DNA of 64,000 bases, from the NCBI GenBank assembly GCA_963741505.1, contig CAVUIJ010000021.1, positions 372,001-436,000 of the forward strand. The letters run 5' to 3'. Below, piece by piece: positions 9,289 to 19,843 of the stretch. Positions within the stretch are counted from its first letter, which is position 1; every line of letters starts with the position of its first letter. Both the position numbers and the translations under genes were made by a program. Source of the DNA: JAKFWF01 sp963741505 (GTDB taxonomy: Bacteria > Pseudomonadota > Alphaproteobacteria > Rhizobiales > Hyphomicrobiaceae). The notes under the pieces are model-generated. The model was not told the DNA's origin. It worked only from the letters and a program-made list of their open reading frames with translations, and ran no database searches.

Positions 9289-10152
9289 ATGGCGAACCCG
9301 AGCAATGTGATGATGGCCGACAAGCTGCGCGAAATGGCCAGTATTCTGGAAGCTCAGGACGAAGACGGCTATCGAGTTGGCGCCTATCGGCGAGCGGCGC
9401 AGACGCTGCTGGAACTGAATGAGCCCGTCGATGAGATCGTGCGCGGCAAAGGGCTGAAGGGTCTCGTCGAACTGCCGGGCATCGGTCACGGCATCGGCGC
9501 CGCCATCGTCGAGATGGTGACAACCGGTCACTGGACCCAACTCGATAGGCTGACCGGAACTTTGGCCCCGGGGCGGCTATTCCAAACCATTCCCGGCATC
9601 GGTCCCGAGCTCGCCACCCGTATCCACGACGAGCTCCAGGTCGATACGCTCGAGCAACTGGAGCAGGCCGCGAACGACGGTCGCCTGGAGCGTGTGCGGG
9701 GGGTCGGCGCGCGCCGGGCGCTTGCCATCAGAGGCGCTTTGAGCGACCGCCTCGGTCACCGTCATTTCAAGAGCCCCGCGCACGTCACCGGGCCACCGCT
9801 TTCGACGCTGCTCGATATCGACCGCGAATACCGGCAGAAGGCCTCCGCGGGCGTGCTTCGCAAGATCGCACCGAAGCGGTTCAATCCATCGAATGAAGCC
9901 TGGCTACCGGTGCTGCACTCGCGGCGGGACGAGTGGCACTTCACCGTCCTCTACTCCAACACTCAACGAGCGCACGATCTGGGCAAGACCACCGACTGGG
10001 TGGTGATCTATTTCCACACCGATGCCGCGCCCGAGACCCAATGCACCGTCGTGACCGAGACACACGGTCCGCTGGAGGGGCGTCGCGTGGTGCGTGGGCG
10101 AGAGGGCGATTGCATCGCATTTTATGCGCAGGCCGACCGCAAGTCGGAATAG
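9289..10152 (+). CDS. helix-hairpin-helix DNA-binding protein with PolX-like N-terminus
   Basis: A 287-residue protein whose first ~150 residues match the N-terminal 8-kDa and HhH region of family X polymerases: ADKLREMASILEAQ, YRVGAYRRAAQTL, LKGLVELPGIGHGIGAAI, LFQTIPGIGPELATRIHDEL and LERVRGVGARRALAI. The polymerase palm and the PHP exonuclease are absent. Instead there is a C-terminal domain of ~125 residues (from LLDIDREYRQKA to CIAFYA) that I do not recognise. It may bind gapped DNA. It sits between the alcohol dehydrogenase and a beta-CASP hydrolase gene. I chose the ATG at 9289; the frame stays open upstream, inside the preceding gene. Confidence 0.75.
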   Translation: MANPSNVMMADKLREMASILEAQDEDGYRVGAYRRAAQTLLELNEPVDEIVRGKGLKGLVELPGIGHGIGAAIVEMVTTGHWTQLDRLTGTLAPGRLFQTIPGIGPELATRIHDELQVDTLEQLEQAANDGRLERVRGVGARRALAIRGALSDRLGHRHFKSPAHVTGPPLSTLLDIDREYRQKASAGVLRKIAPKRFNPSNEAWLPVLHSRRDEWHFTVLYSNTQRAHDLGKTTDWVVIYFHTDAAPETQCTVVTETHGPLEGRRVVRGREGDCIAFYAQADRKSE

Positions 10153-10492
10153 TCAACGCCAGCTCGAACGGGAGCGGCTGCCTCGCGGACTGAGAACTTC
10201 AGCATAGTCCGGCAATGGACGCAGCGCTCCGCTTTCCGGTGCATCAAGGCAACCATAAGGTCTCAATTCGGGCTGAGCGGTCGATCCGCCACTTGGCTCG
10301 GACAGCACGACTGCCCGCGCTTGACACCCGCTTGCGGCCGCGCAGCTGTGACCAGAACAACGCCCTCGAGAATCGCGATGCTCCCGCCAGCCGCCATCAC
10401 CTTGATGAAGGTCAATCGAGCCGCGTCAATTCGGTAGGATCATTGAATTTGAGGCTGAAATCCGCGAGAAGATTGCGCTGGCATTATTCGAG
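10153..10492. other. intergenic region with promoter site
   Basis: 340 bp without a supported gene. It holds the FNR/FixK-type palindrome at 10402-10415, listed separately. I see nothing else that I can name. Confidence 0.5.
10402..10415. promoter_or_regulatory. FNR/FixK-type palindrome upstream of beta-CASP hydrolase gene
   Basis: TTGATGAAGGTCAA matches the FNR/FixK consensus TTGAT-N4-GTCAA exactly. It lies 78 bp before the GTG at 10493. It is the second such site in the island, which supports shared control by low oxygen. Binding is an inference. Confidence 0.6.
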
Positions 10493-12094
10493 GTGGACGT
10501 GTCGATCGACCTGAGGTTCTGCGGAGCCACGCGCACGGTGACCGGGTCATGCTTCCTGATCCGCGCGCCAAAGTGCACGTTCCTTGTCGACTGCGGGCTG
10601 TTCCAGGGCCCCAAGACGTTGAAGCAACTGAACTACCAGCCTTTTCCATTCGAAGTGTCAGGGGTCGATTTCGTGCTTCAGACCCATGCTCATATCGATC
10701 ACGCCGGGCTGCTGCCGAAGCTGTGGCGTTCAGGTTTCAAAGGCCCCGTCTTCATGACGCGTGGCACGCGCGATCTGCTTTCATTCATGCTGCCAGACAG
10801 TGGTCACATCCAGGAGATCGACGTCGAGAACCTCAACCGACGCTACGCACGACGGAACAAGCCGCGCGTGGACCCCATCTACACACAGGCCGACGCCGAA
10901 GCCTGCCAGGAGAATTTCCGCACTGTCGAATATGCAGCTTGGACCGAGGTCGGGGAAGGTGTGCGAGCCCGTTATTGGAACGCCGGGCACATCCTTGGAT
11001 CGGCGTCAATCGAGATCGAGATTGCGACCGGCCAGCACAACCAGCGGTTTCTCAGATTACTATTCTCCGGCGACGTCGGCCCCGAACACAAGCTGTTCCA
11101 GCCGGATCCCGATGCGCCGGACAACTTCGACTACATCATCTGCGAATCGACCTATGGCGGTCGGCGCCGAACGCGGGCCTCGGCCGACGAGCGTCGCACA
11201 CTGCTCGCCAATGAGGTCAATCAGGCGCTGCGTGGTGGTCGAATACTGCTCCTGCCGCTGTTCGCGGTCGAGCGCACGCAAGAGCTGATGGCCGACCTGA
11301 CCAGGCTGCAGCAGTCGGGCGCGATCCCACCCGTGCCGATATTTCTCGACTCGCCGCTAGCGATCCAGATCACGAAGGTATTCCAGAGCCATAGCAAAGA
11401 GCTCGAGGAGCTGGATGCCCGGCCTTCGCTCTTGCGCAACCCAAATCTGCGGTTCACCGAAACGGTCGATGAAAGCAAGGCCATCGACCGCGTCACCGGC
11501 GGCGCAATCATTCTGGCGGCCAGCGGGATGTGCGATGCGGGGCGCATTCGGCACCACTTGAAACGCTGGCTGTGGTCCGAGATGGCAACCGTTCTGCTCG
11601 CCGGCTATCAAGCGCCGGGAACACTCGGTCGCCTGCTCGTCGACGGCGTGACGGCAGTGAAGATCCAGGGAGACGACATCGCCGTCCGCGCAACGATTCG
11701 ACAGACGGATCTCTATTCGGGGCATGCAGACGGCAAAGAGCTGATCGAGTGGATTCATCGCCGCCAGCCTATTCGGCGAGCGCTGTATCTCGTTCACGGC
11801 GAAGACGACGAGGTCAATTGCCTGCGCGATGCATTGATCATGAACGGCATGCCGGAAAACCGTGTTATCGCGCCGGTGCTGGATGACGAAGTGGAGTTGC
11901 TCGGTGATGGCGCAGCGCCGCGGCTGCGACCTGTTCCCCGGCGCATGCTCCCCGAGAATATTGGGCGAGCCGATTGGCACAACGATCTGGCTCAGTTCAC
12001 TCTGGATCTGCGCGATACCTTCGAACGCGCGGCCGATGACCGATCGCGTGCGGAACTCATTCGCCGACTGCGCCGGGCATTGGCAGGTCAATAA
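10493..12094 (+). CDS. MBL-fold beta-CASP metallo-hydrolase with RNA-specificity domain
   Basis: A 533-residue protein of the CPSF/RNase J-like hydrolases. The zinc site is THAHIDH (His65, His67, Asp69, His70), followed by MPDSGHIQEI, the second metal histidine in NAGHILGSA, FSGDVG, the beta-CASP region, ASGMCDAGRIRHHLKRW, YSGHADGKELIEWI and the terminal LVHGEDDEVNCLRDAL. The family cuts RNA or DNA 3' ends. The start may be the GTG at 10493 or at 10499; neither has a clear ribosome-binding site. An upstream FNR/FixK-type site and the neighbouring HhH protein suggest a role in nucleic-acid turnover under stress (inference). Confidence 0.88.
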   Translation: MDVSIDLRFCGATRTVTGSCFLIRAPKCTFLVDCGLFQGPKTLKQLNYQPFPFEVSGVDFVLQTHAHIDHAGLLPKLWRSGFKGPVFMTRGTRDLLSFMLPDSGHIQEIDVENLNRRYARRNKPRVDPIYTQADAEACQENFRTVEYAAWTEVGEGVRARYWNAGHILGSASIEIEIATGQHNQRFLRLLFSGDVGPEHKLFQPDPDAPDNFDYIICESTYGGRRRTRASADERRTLLANEVNQALRGGRILLLPLFAVERTQELMADLTRLQQSGAIPPVPIFLDSPLAIQITKVFQSHSKELEELDARPSLLRNPNLRFTETVDESKAIDRVTGGAIILAASGMCDAGRIRHHLKRWLWSEMATVLLAGYQAPGTLGRLLVDGVTAVKIQGDDIAVRATIRQTDLYSGHADGKELIEWIHRRQPIRRALYLVHGEDDEVNCLRDALIMNGMPENRVIAPVLDDEVELLGDGAAPRLRPVPRRMLPENIGRADWHNDLAQFTLDLRDTFERAADDRSRAELIRRLRRALAGQ

Positions 12095-12375
12095 CCGGCG
12101 GCAAGGTCACGATACGGGGTCATAAAGGTCTGGAAAGCTGCGGCGCAACGCATGCCAAAGACGATCCACCACCCCGGCTATGGAACATTCGTCGTGGATG
12201 ACGAAACGATCAAGATCAAATCCAAGATGCGGTAGCGCGGCCGGGAGATCGGTTCTGCCGTCTGTTTACGCACCGAATTCTGCCGCACGTTCCATTGCCA
12301 ACAGATGCAGACGACGAGCGGACCGATCCAGGCCTATCAGGGAATCGGCCATCGACGCAGCCAGAGGACCTAGCC

Positions 12376-13474
12376 ATGCTCGCCAGCGGCTCGATCAAGC
12401 TCTTCAGGATTGCCGGCACCGACGTGCGGGTCCATCCGACCTTTTTCCTCTTGCTGGCGTGGATCGCCGCACTGCACTGGCTGAATGAAGGGGTCGGCAG
12501 CGGCAATCTCAGGTGTCGCGTTCATTACCGCACTGTTCGTTTGCGTGGTCCTGCATGAATTTGGACACATCCTCGCGGCACGCTGGTTCGGCATCCGTAC
12601 GTCCGACGTCACACTGTTGCCCATCGGTGGGGTCGCATCATTGGAGCGAATGCCGGAGAAGCCGTTGCAGGAGATCATCGTGGCGCTCGCGGGGCCCATC
12701 GTCACGCTGGCGATTGCAGTCGCACTGATCGTTGTCGATGGGCTTCGTTTCGATCCGAAGCAACTCGCACGCCTGGAAGACGCTCAATCCAGCATGGTGA
12801 GCCGGATTGCCGCCGCGAACGTCGCCCTCCTCGTGTTCAACCTCATTCCGGCATTCCCGATGGATGGCGGCCGCGTGCTGCGAGCCCTGTTAGCCCTCCG
12901 GCTCGGCTACACGAGGGCGACCCGCGTTGCCGCATCGATCGGACAGGCAATTGCAGTGCTCCTTGGCTTCCTCGGATTGCTGGGCGGCAATCCCTTGCTG
13001 GTACTGATCGCACTGTTCGTATTCCTGGCCGCTGCAGGTGAGGCCGGCTACGTGCAGGTGCGCGACTTGACGCGGGGGCTTCTCGCAACAGACGCAATGA
13101 TCACGTCATTTGAGCCGGTCGGTCCGCTCGCGACAGTGGACGACGCGGCGGCATTGCTGCTGCGCACAACACAGCTGGAGACGCTCGTTGTCGATGGGGG
13201 CGGCAAGTTGAGGGGCGTTGTCACCCGCCAGGCCTTGGTCAAGGCTCTGGCCGAGCAAGGTGGCTCAACGTCGGTCGTCGAGATCATGACCACTGACTTG
13301 CCGACGGTCTCTCGGCGAACCAGCCTCGAGGCGGTCCTCGACGAACTGCGACGGACGGGATCGCCAATCGTCGGTGTGATCGATGCCGAGATGCGCGTCG
13401 TCGGCTACATTACTCCAGAAAATCTGGCGGAGCTGGTCATGATCAGTACAAGCAGGCGCAAGGCGCGGGGATAA
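12376..13474 (+). pseudogene. site-2 protease (M50) with CBS pair, one frameshift
   Basis: The N-terminal frame (12376-) reads IAGTDVRVHPTFFLLLAWIAALHW; the second frame (to 13474) continues with VLHEFGHILAARWFGI, the zinc HExxH motif, and later NLIPAFPMDGGRVLRALLA, which carries the third ligand. Several membrane helices follow. A C-terminal CBS pair begins near LLATDAMITSFEPVGPLATV and ends near VVGYITPENLAELV. The family cuts membrane-bound regulators within the membrane. The break is in the G4 run 12490-12493; dropping one G joins the halves without loss. It is therefore probably functional in the living cell. Confidence 0.85.
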
Positions 13475-13565
13475 CTCGAGGGCCCGATGCTGCCCACCAA
13501 TGGTGTTTCGCTGGCGGCCTTGATCGGCGAGCAAGTGCCGACCACGTCCTTGCGAGAAGGGCGGG

Positions 13566-16500
13566 CTACCCCGCCAAGGCCTTGGCTACGGCGTTCGCCA
13601 GCGCAGCCCGGCTGTAGGGCTTTTCGAGCACATTGAAGGTCTCCGATGTCCCGGCTGCGTCCGACGGGGCACTGCCGTCGTACCCGGAGGTCAGCAACAC
13701 TCTAATACCCGGCCTCAGCTTCGAGGCCGCATGGCCGACCTCATAGCCCGACATGCCGCCGGGCATGACGATATCGCTCAGAACCAAGGCGATTGCCTCA
13801 TTCGATTTGATTTGCTCAATCGCCTCCGGTCCCGTGTTGGCGCCGGCGACGACATAGCCCAGCGTTTCGAGGCGCTTCATCGTGACCTCGCGGACCTGTT
13901 CATTGTCGTCGACAACGAGGACCAGCTCGCCATTGCCGAGCGGAATCTCATTAGCAGCTCCAGGGGCCATGGGTTGCGCCTGCGTTTCGATCGAGCGTGG
14001 CAGATAGAGACTGATCGTGCTGCCTTTGCCGAATTCACTTTCAATCGTCAGCAAGCCTCCCGACTGCTTGGCAAAGCCATAGATGCTGGCAAGACCAAGC
14101 CCCGTCCCTTTGCCAGGGGGCTTGGTCGTGAAGAACGGCTCCGCAGCGCGTTGCAGCACTTCGCGGAGTCATGCCGATACCTGTGTCGCTGATCGACAAC
14201 TTGACATAGTCGCCGGTCGCCAATTTCGCCGAGGCAGCCGGATGATTGGCGGTGATCCTCTCGTTCGCCGTCCTGATCGCAAGCGTCCCACCATTAGGCA
14301 TCGCATCCCGAGCATTGAGGGCTAGGTTCAAGATCGCATTCTCGAGTTCGCTGGGATCGGCCAGGCAAGTCCACACATCGGGCGCCGTCGTGACTGTGAC
14401 AGTGATCAACTCGCCGATCGTGCGGCGCAGCACGTCCAGCAATCCGACGATATAATCATTCACGCGCAGAGCGATCGGCTCAAGCTTGTTTCGATGTCCA
14501 AGGCTCAACAGCCGCTTGGTCAATCTCGAGCCCATCTCGGCCGCGCTCGTAGCCTGCGCCAACAGCCTCCGCTCGCTTTCCTTTTTCAAGTTTGGCAACA
14601 GCAGCTCATGGTTGGCGACAATGATGGTGAGAATATTGTTGAAGTCGTGCGCGATGCCACCGGCTAATTCACCGACGGCCTCCATCTTTTGAAACCGTTG
14701 AAACGCCTCGTTCCGGCTCTTCTCCTCGGTCATGTCGTGTAGAACGCCGACAAAAATGCGCTGATCGGGCGAACTCAGCTCTGCCACAGACAGACGCAAC
14801 GGAATCGTGGTGCCGTCCTTCCTTTGCCCGATCACTTCGCGACCGCGACCGACGATGCGTTCTTCGCCAGTTTTGGGATAACGGGCAAGATAGCCATCAT
14901 GCGCGCTACGGTGAGGCTCGGGCATCAACATATTCACTTTGCAGCCAACCACCTCGGCTGCGGTGAAGCCAAACAAATGCTCGGCGGCCGCGCTGAAGGT
15001 GCCGACAGTGCCATGCTCGTCGAAGGTGACAACCGCGTCGGGTACCGCAGCCAGGATTGCGCTGAGGCGCGCTTCGCGCTCCAGAAGTTCCCTTTCGGTC
15101 GCCTTGTCCTGCGTAACGTCCTCGATTGCGAGTAGACACAAACCATTCTCACCATCTGAACCCTGGATGCGCCGCGCATTGAGCAGCATGACGCGTCGCC
15201 CCAGCCGCGGGAATTCGTGCGTGACCTCGAAATCCTCGATAATCTCCTTCTCGGAGAACACCCGCTCGAGCAGACCCCTCAATTGCGGAATATCCCACTG
15301 CCGATTACCAAGATCGAACAGATAACAGCCATTGGTGCGCTCAGGACTTGTCGCGAATGCGCTGTAGAAGGAAGCGCTGGCCGATATGACGCGAAGGTTC
15401 TGGTCGAGCACAATCAGTGGTTCGTGCACCGTAGCGACAATATTCTCGGCAAACGTTTGTGCGGCCTTGGCTCGCATCTCGGCCGCCTTCAAGTCCGAGA
15501 TGTCCGCAAAGGTGACGACGATCCCCTCGACCTTGTTCTCGCGAGTGCGATAGGGCAGGACACGGCGATTAAACCAACTCCCGCTCGGGCCTTGCACCTC
15601 GCGCATCAACGGCCTCAAATTGGAACGGACAGTTGCGGCATCTGCCAACAGATTGGGATCATCGACAACAGGCACGAGATCGCCGAATGGTCGACCAAGG
15701 TCGGTTGCGATCATTTTGAACAGCTTTGTTGCGGGCCGCGTGAACCGCTTGATTTTGAGGTCGTTGTCGAGAAAGATCGTGGCGATATCGGAACTGCTCA
15801 GCAGGTTGCTGAGATCGTCGGAAATTGCCCGCTCCTCCTCAATCTTATGCTGCAGTTGCGTATTCAGCGTCGTCAATTCCTCATTCAGCGACTGCAATTC
15901 CTCCTTGGATGTCTCGAGTTCCTCATTGGTCGACTGGAACTCCTCGTTCATCGACATCGCTTCTTCGTTGGCAGCCTTCAGGTCCTCATTCAACCGCTCC
16001 AGGTCCGAAATCGTGTTTTGCAGCTCTTGCTTCGTCGCTCGAAGCTCCCGCTCGAGCAGTTGCAGTGCCGATTGATCGGCGACGCCGACGCTGGCCTCCT
16101 TCAGCGGCTGGGCCATTTGCTGGTCGGCAAACGTGACCAACATCAGCTGTTCGCCGGCTGCTTCAATTGGGCGAACCGTAATCGTCACCCCGAGGCTGCG
16201 ATCGTCGCTTCGGATCACGGCGCTCCTGACAACCACTTCCCGCCGCTGCCTGGCGTCTCGGATTGCCGTTCCGAGCTCTCCACCAAGTCCCTCTCGTGCC
16301 ATAGCCAAGAGGCCATGTTTCGCATCCCCTGGCGGAACCCTCACATAACGGTCGGTGGGGCCATGGAAATAGAGCGCTTCGAGCGTGTCACTGATAAGCA
16401 CTGCAGCCGGAGCGTAGTGCTCGAGCAGCGCCCTTTGACTCAAGTCTTTCGGGCTTACCGGACGAGGTCTCGTCGCACTGCGCGTCGTATGCGGAGCGAA

Positions 16501-18073
16501 CACACCAAAGCCGGATGCGGTCGGGTAGCCGATGTGTCCATGGTGCGCATGCCCGATACGCAAGAAGATCCGGTTCTTGCTGGAGACCGGCTGAAACTGG
16601 TCGGCCTTACCGCCGACGGTCTCCGAGGTTCCGAGCACAAGCACTCCGCCTTCATTCAGCGCGAAATGGAACATCGAGATGATGCGATCCTGCGCCGCAG
16701 GATTGAGGTAGATCATGACATTCCGGCACGCTATCAGGTCGAGCTTCGAGAACGGCGGCTCGCTCAGAAGGTTCTGCCTGGCGAAGATGATCACTTCCCG
16801 GAGTTCGGGAGTGACCCGGTATGTGTGGTCTTCCTTGATGAAGAAGCGTTGCAGACGTGTCATCGACACATCCGCTTCGATGGCGTCGGGATAGCGCCCA
16901 TCGCGCGCGGTTGCCAATGCGTCGTCGTCGATATCAGAGGCGAAGATCTGGATTTTGACATCCTTTCGCAGCGCCGAGGCCGCTTCGATCAACAGCATTG
17001 CGATCGAGTAGGCTTCCTCGCCGGTGGCACAGCCGGCCACCCAGGCTCGGATCGGTCGATCGGCCGGATGCCGTCGCACCAATTCGGGGATGATGTTCCG
17101 GGCAAGGTCTTCGAAGACTGCTGGATCACGAAAGAACGAAGTCACGCTAATCAACAAGTCCTTGCTAAGCTGCCTCGCCTCAGCGGGATGCCCCTTGAGA
17201 AATGAGAGATATTGCCCGGTGTCTTCCATGTGCCTGAGGCCCATCCTGCGTTCGATCCGGCGAAGCAGAGTACCCTCTTTGTACAGCTCGAAATTGATCG
17301 GCGATTGCGTTCTCAAGAACGCGATGATGTCGGCCAGCCCGGACCGCGCCCGCTCTCCCAGAACGGTCGCCGGCGCACCATTCTTTGCGTAAGAATGACG
17401 CGCATAGTCGATCAGCCGCGCCGGCATCTCGGCAATCGGCAGGATGTGATCGACGGCATTGGTCGCGATCGCACTGCGCGGCATGCCATCATGGCGGGCC
17501 TCGGCGGGGTCCTGGGCGATAACCATGCCGCCGCACTCTTTGATCGCCCTGACGCCAAGGGCGCCATCGCTGCCGCTCCCGGACAGGATGATCGCTATGG
17601 CACGTTCTCGCCTGGCGCTGGCGAGAGAGCGTAGGAAGAAATCAATCGGCAAGCGCAATCCGTGCCTTGCCTCTGGCGCGACAAGCCGCAACTTGTCGTC
17701 TTCCAACGCCAGATAGCAGTTCGGCGGGATGACATAGACATGGTCGGGCGCGACCGGCGCGTTATCAGTGGCAAGCACCACCGGCATCGCGGTGTGTTTT
17801 GCCAACAGATCAGCCATTAGGCTTTCGTGCGTGGGATCGGCATGATGGATGATCACGAAGGCCATGCCGCTGTCGTGCGGCATGGCGGCGAGTAGCCGCG
17901 ACAGTGTCTCGAGTTCCGCCGGCAGAAGCGCCGAGCGCAACAATGGGGAAGTCCAAGGCGATGCCCCCGCGCGCGTTAGAAAATTCCAGCATAGGTTGCG
18001 ATCCAGGCAGCTGGGAACTGTTCTGCGACAATGGTGACCCGGTGGAGGTGTGGACGTCAGTCTTGTCACTCAT
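13566..18073 (-). pseudogene. CheB-CheR-PAS hybrid histidine kinase, two frameshifts
   Basis: A ~1,500-residue multidomain protein rebuilt across two one-base shifts. N-terminus: MSDKTDV..., FPIVALGASAGG (CheB start), shift at 17914-17915, then LETLSRLLAAMPHDSGMAF and LSGSGSDGALGV. CheR follows with AGCATGEEAYSIAM. Next come a long coiled coil rich in NEEL repeats (about residues 660-735), PAS domains, the HisKA motif LAGGIAHDFNNILTI, and ATPase motifs ISDTGIGMTP, shift near 14163-14166, then FFTTKPPGKGTGLGLAS. A receiver domain ends it (LVVDDNEQVREV, LVLSDIVMPGGMSG). Such proteins sense signals and pass phosphate to a regulator. No che genes lie nearby; the OmpR-type regulator at 20930 is a possible partner. 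Confidence 0.88.
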
Positions 18074-18826
18074 TTCATCCTCTGGGGTAACGCTCGGTCG
18101 TAACCTTCAGCGGCGCGCCAGGAGCAGCCTGTCGGCCACTCATTCCGCCTTGAACGTAGGCCCCTCACGCATGAGAGGTGTGGCATGTTTCTTTGAACCG
18201 GCTGACCAGCCATTCCAATTCGCAGGTCATTTCATAACCGCGCGAACTCGTGGCCAGGCCATTCGTGCGGGGTGTTCGACGCCATACAATTCTGCACATT
18301 TCTCCCCCTTTACATAAGCCACCTCCGCACCAAAATGAATCAGAAGCTGAAAAGGCGAGTTTGGCTCAGCATGTAACTAAGTATGCAAACTTGCTCGCAG
18401 AGGTGGCGATGTCGCTCGTGATGCGTAGGTTGCCGACTTTGGAGCGCGTATCGCGATGCTTGGTTATAGGCCAACAGGCGCTCAGGTCAGCCGGCAGCAC
18501 GGCTTACATGTCTTCGGGTCCGCTTCGGCGGATGTGCGCCGATCGGCATATGCACTGCCACAGGCCAGCAAGTTCGAAAACCTTGGCATCGTCTCTCGCC
18601 GGCGGGAGAAGGTTATGGGCGATGCACCCCTTTCTCAGATGAGCTTGCAGCCGCTCCCCCCCTTCTTAGGCCGCAAGCTCGCTTCGGGAGCCCGCTTCCC
18701 TCGGGCGGGCTCCCATCTTCCTCGCCTCTGTCATTCTGCTCCGTTGATTGCTCCACTGAGAATTTCGAACATGGAATTGCTCTTGGAAGTTTGCGACCGC
18801 GACGAGATGACAAATGGTGATGCACG
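18074..18826. other. gene-poor region before phasin gene
   Basis: About 750 bp between the hybrid kinase and the phasin gene. Open frames exist on both strands but none shows a family I know. A strong hairpin with 10-bp arms lies at 18686-18714. The promoter for the phasin-hsp20 genes should lie in the last part; I could not identify a convincing heat-shock sigma site. Confidence 0.45.
18686..18714. terminator. GC-rich hairpin, possible terminator
   Basis: GGGAGCCCGC and GCGGGCTCCC form a perfect 10-bp stem around a 9-base loop. No T-run follows directly, so it is a weak terminator candidate or only a structured spacer. Confidence 0.35.
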
Positions 18827-19339
18827 ATGCGATCGACCGTCAGATCTGACACCGGCAATCTGGGTGCTTCAGGTGCGAGCCAGTCCTGGGCTGAAGCCGC
18901 CGCCAATCCGTGGGCACCGTTGCTGAGTAGCGTGCAGGCCTGGAACGGCACCGTGAGTTCGTCCGTCGCTGCATACGGCGAGGAGTGGTTCGAATTCATG
19001 AAGCGGCGGATGCACGAAGACTTGGTATTGTCGCAGCGGCTTGCCGGCTGTCGCGGCCCAGACGAATTGGCGCAGGAATACCTCCATTTCTGGCAAAAAG
19101 CGGTGGCGGATTACCAGAAGGAATTCACCGAACTGGCGCGTATCGGCGGTGCGCTCGTAGCTCCAAACACGAAGAGTGAACCTGAGGATGCCGAGGGCCG
19201 GGAGAGACGGTTCAAAGCGTGGCTACGATCCCGGATGAGGGTCGGAGGGCCCGTCAGCGCCCCGCGAGTGGCAGGCTTGAGGCTCAATCGACGAGCAAAG
19301 GAGAGCGATCATGCCAAAGACCGAACTGACAAAGGGTAA
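18827..19339 (+). CDS. phasin-family protein
   Basis: A 170-residue soluble protein with helical sequence WAEAAANPWAPLLSSVQAWNGTV, then YLHFWQKAVADYQKEFTELA, typical of phasin-like proteins that coat polyhydroxyalkanoate granules or act as stress chaperones. The C-terminus is arginine and lysine rich. It overlaps the start of the Hsp20 gene by 29 bp in another frame, so the two are likely co-transcribed. A PHA synthase gene is present at 48167. The family call rests on overall pattern, not on a single diagnostic motif. Confidence 0.65.
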   Translation: MRSTVRSDTGNLGASGASQSWAEAAANPWAPLLSSVQAWNGTVSSSVAAYGEEWFEFMKRRMHEDLVLSQRLAGCRGPDELAQEYLHFWQKAVADYQKEFTELARIGGALVAPNTKSEPEDAEGRERRFKAWLRSRMRVGGPVSAPRVAGLRLNRRAKESDHAKDRTDKG

Positions 19340-19805
19340 TGGCGGGCAGCTGCAGCGACCCGCCGATATATTTAGCGCGATGCGCGGCGAGATGGAGCGC
19401 ATGTTCGACCGCTTCGAAACCGGCTGGCCGCGCTGGCCCAGCCTCTTTAGCCGAGAACTCACACATAACGTAATGGTGCCCCAACTCGATGTCCGCGACA
19501 ACGGCAAGCAGCTGACCATCGAGGTCGATCTGCCCGGCGTCGACGAGAAAGCTATCTCGGTAACGCTCGCCAATGGGATGCTGACGATCAAGGGCGAGAA
19601 GAAGAGCGAGCGCGAGGAGAAGCAGGAGGACTACTACCTGGCCGAACGCAGCTATGGCGCCTTCGAGCGCTCTTTGCAGTTGCCGGACGCGGTCGACGAG
19701 GCCAAGCTGGAAGCCAGGTTCGATAAGGGCGTGCTCAAGATCGTTGCGCCGAAGAAGCCCGAAGCAATCAAAGCCGAGCGCAGGATCGAGATCAAGAAAG
19801 GTTGA
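19311..19805 (+). CDS. small heat-shock protein, Hsp20/alpha-crystallin family
   Basis: A 164-residue protein. The N-terminal arm has MERMFDRFETGWPRWPSL. The alpha-crystallin domain (about residues 55-150) includes VPQLDVRDNGKQLTIEVDLPG, LTIKGEKKSEREEKQEDYYLAER, YGAFERSLQLPDAVD and the signature FDKGVLKIVAPKK. It is an ATP-independent holdase that binds unfolded proteins in the cytoplasm. It lies between the phasin gene and a BON-domain remnant, an arrangement seen in stress islands. Start ATG at 19311 has GGAGAG about 8 bp upstream. Confidence 0.95.
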   Translation: MPKTELTKGNGGQLQRPADIFSAMRGEMERMFDRFETGWPRWPSLFSRELTHNVMVPQLDVRDNGKQLTIEVDLPGVDEKAISVTLANGMLTIKGEKKSEREEKQEDYYLAERSYGAFERSLQLPDAVDEAKLEARFDKGVLKIVAPKKPEAIKAERRIEIKKG

Positions 19806-19843
19806 GGCTGGTGGCGACAGCCGATAATCGGGAATTCCAGTTC

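Noticed and set aside
12485..12495. Programmed frameshift in the site-2 protease gene
   Set aside because: No slippery heptamer or downstream pseudoknot is evident, and many other genes show similar single-base breaks.
15217..17205. Long + strand frame across the hybrid kinase
   Set aside because: Antisense shadow of the kinase gene; no recognisable domains.
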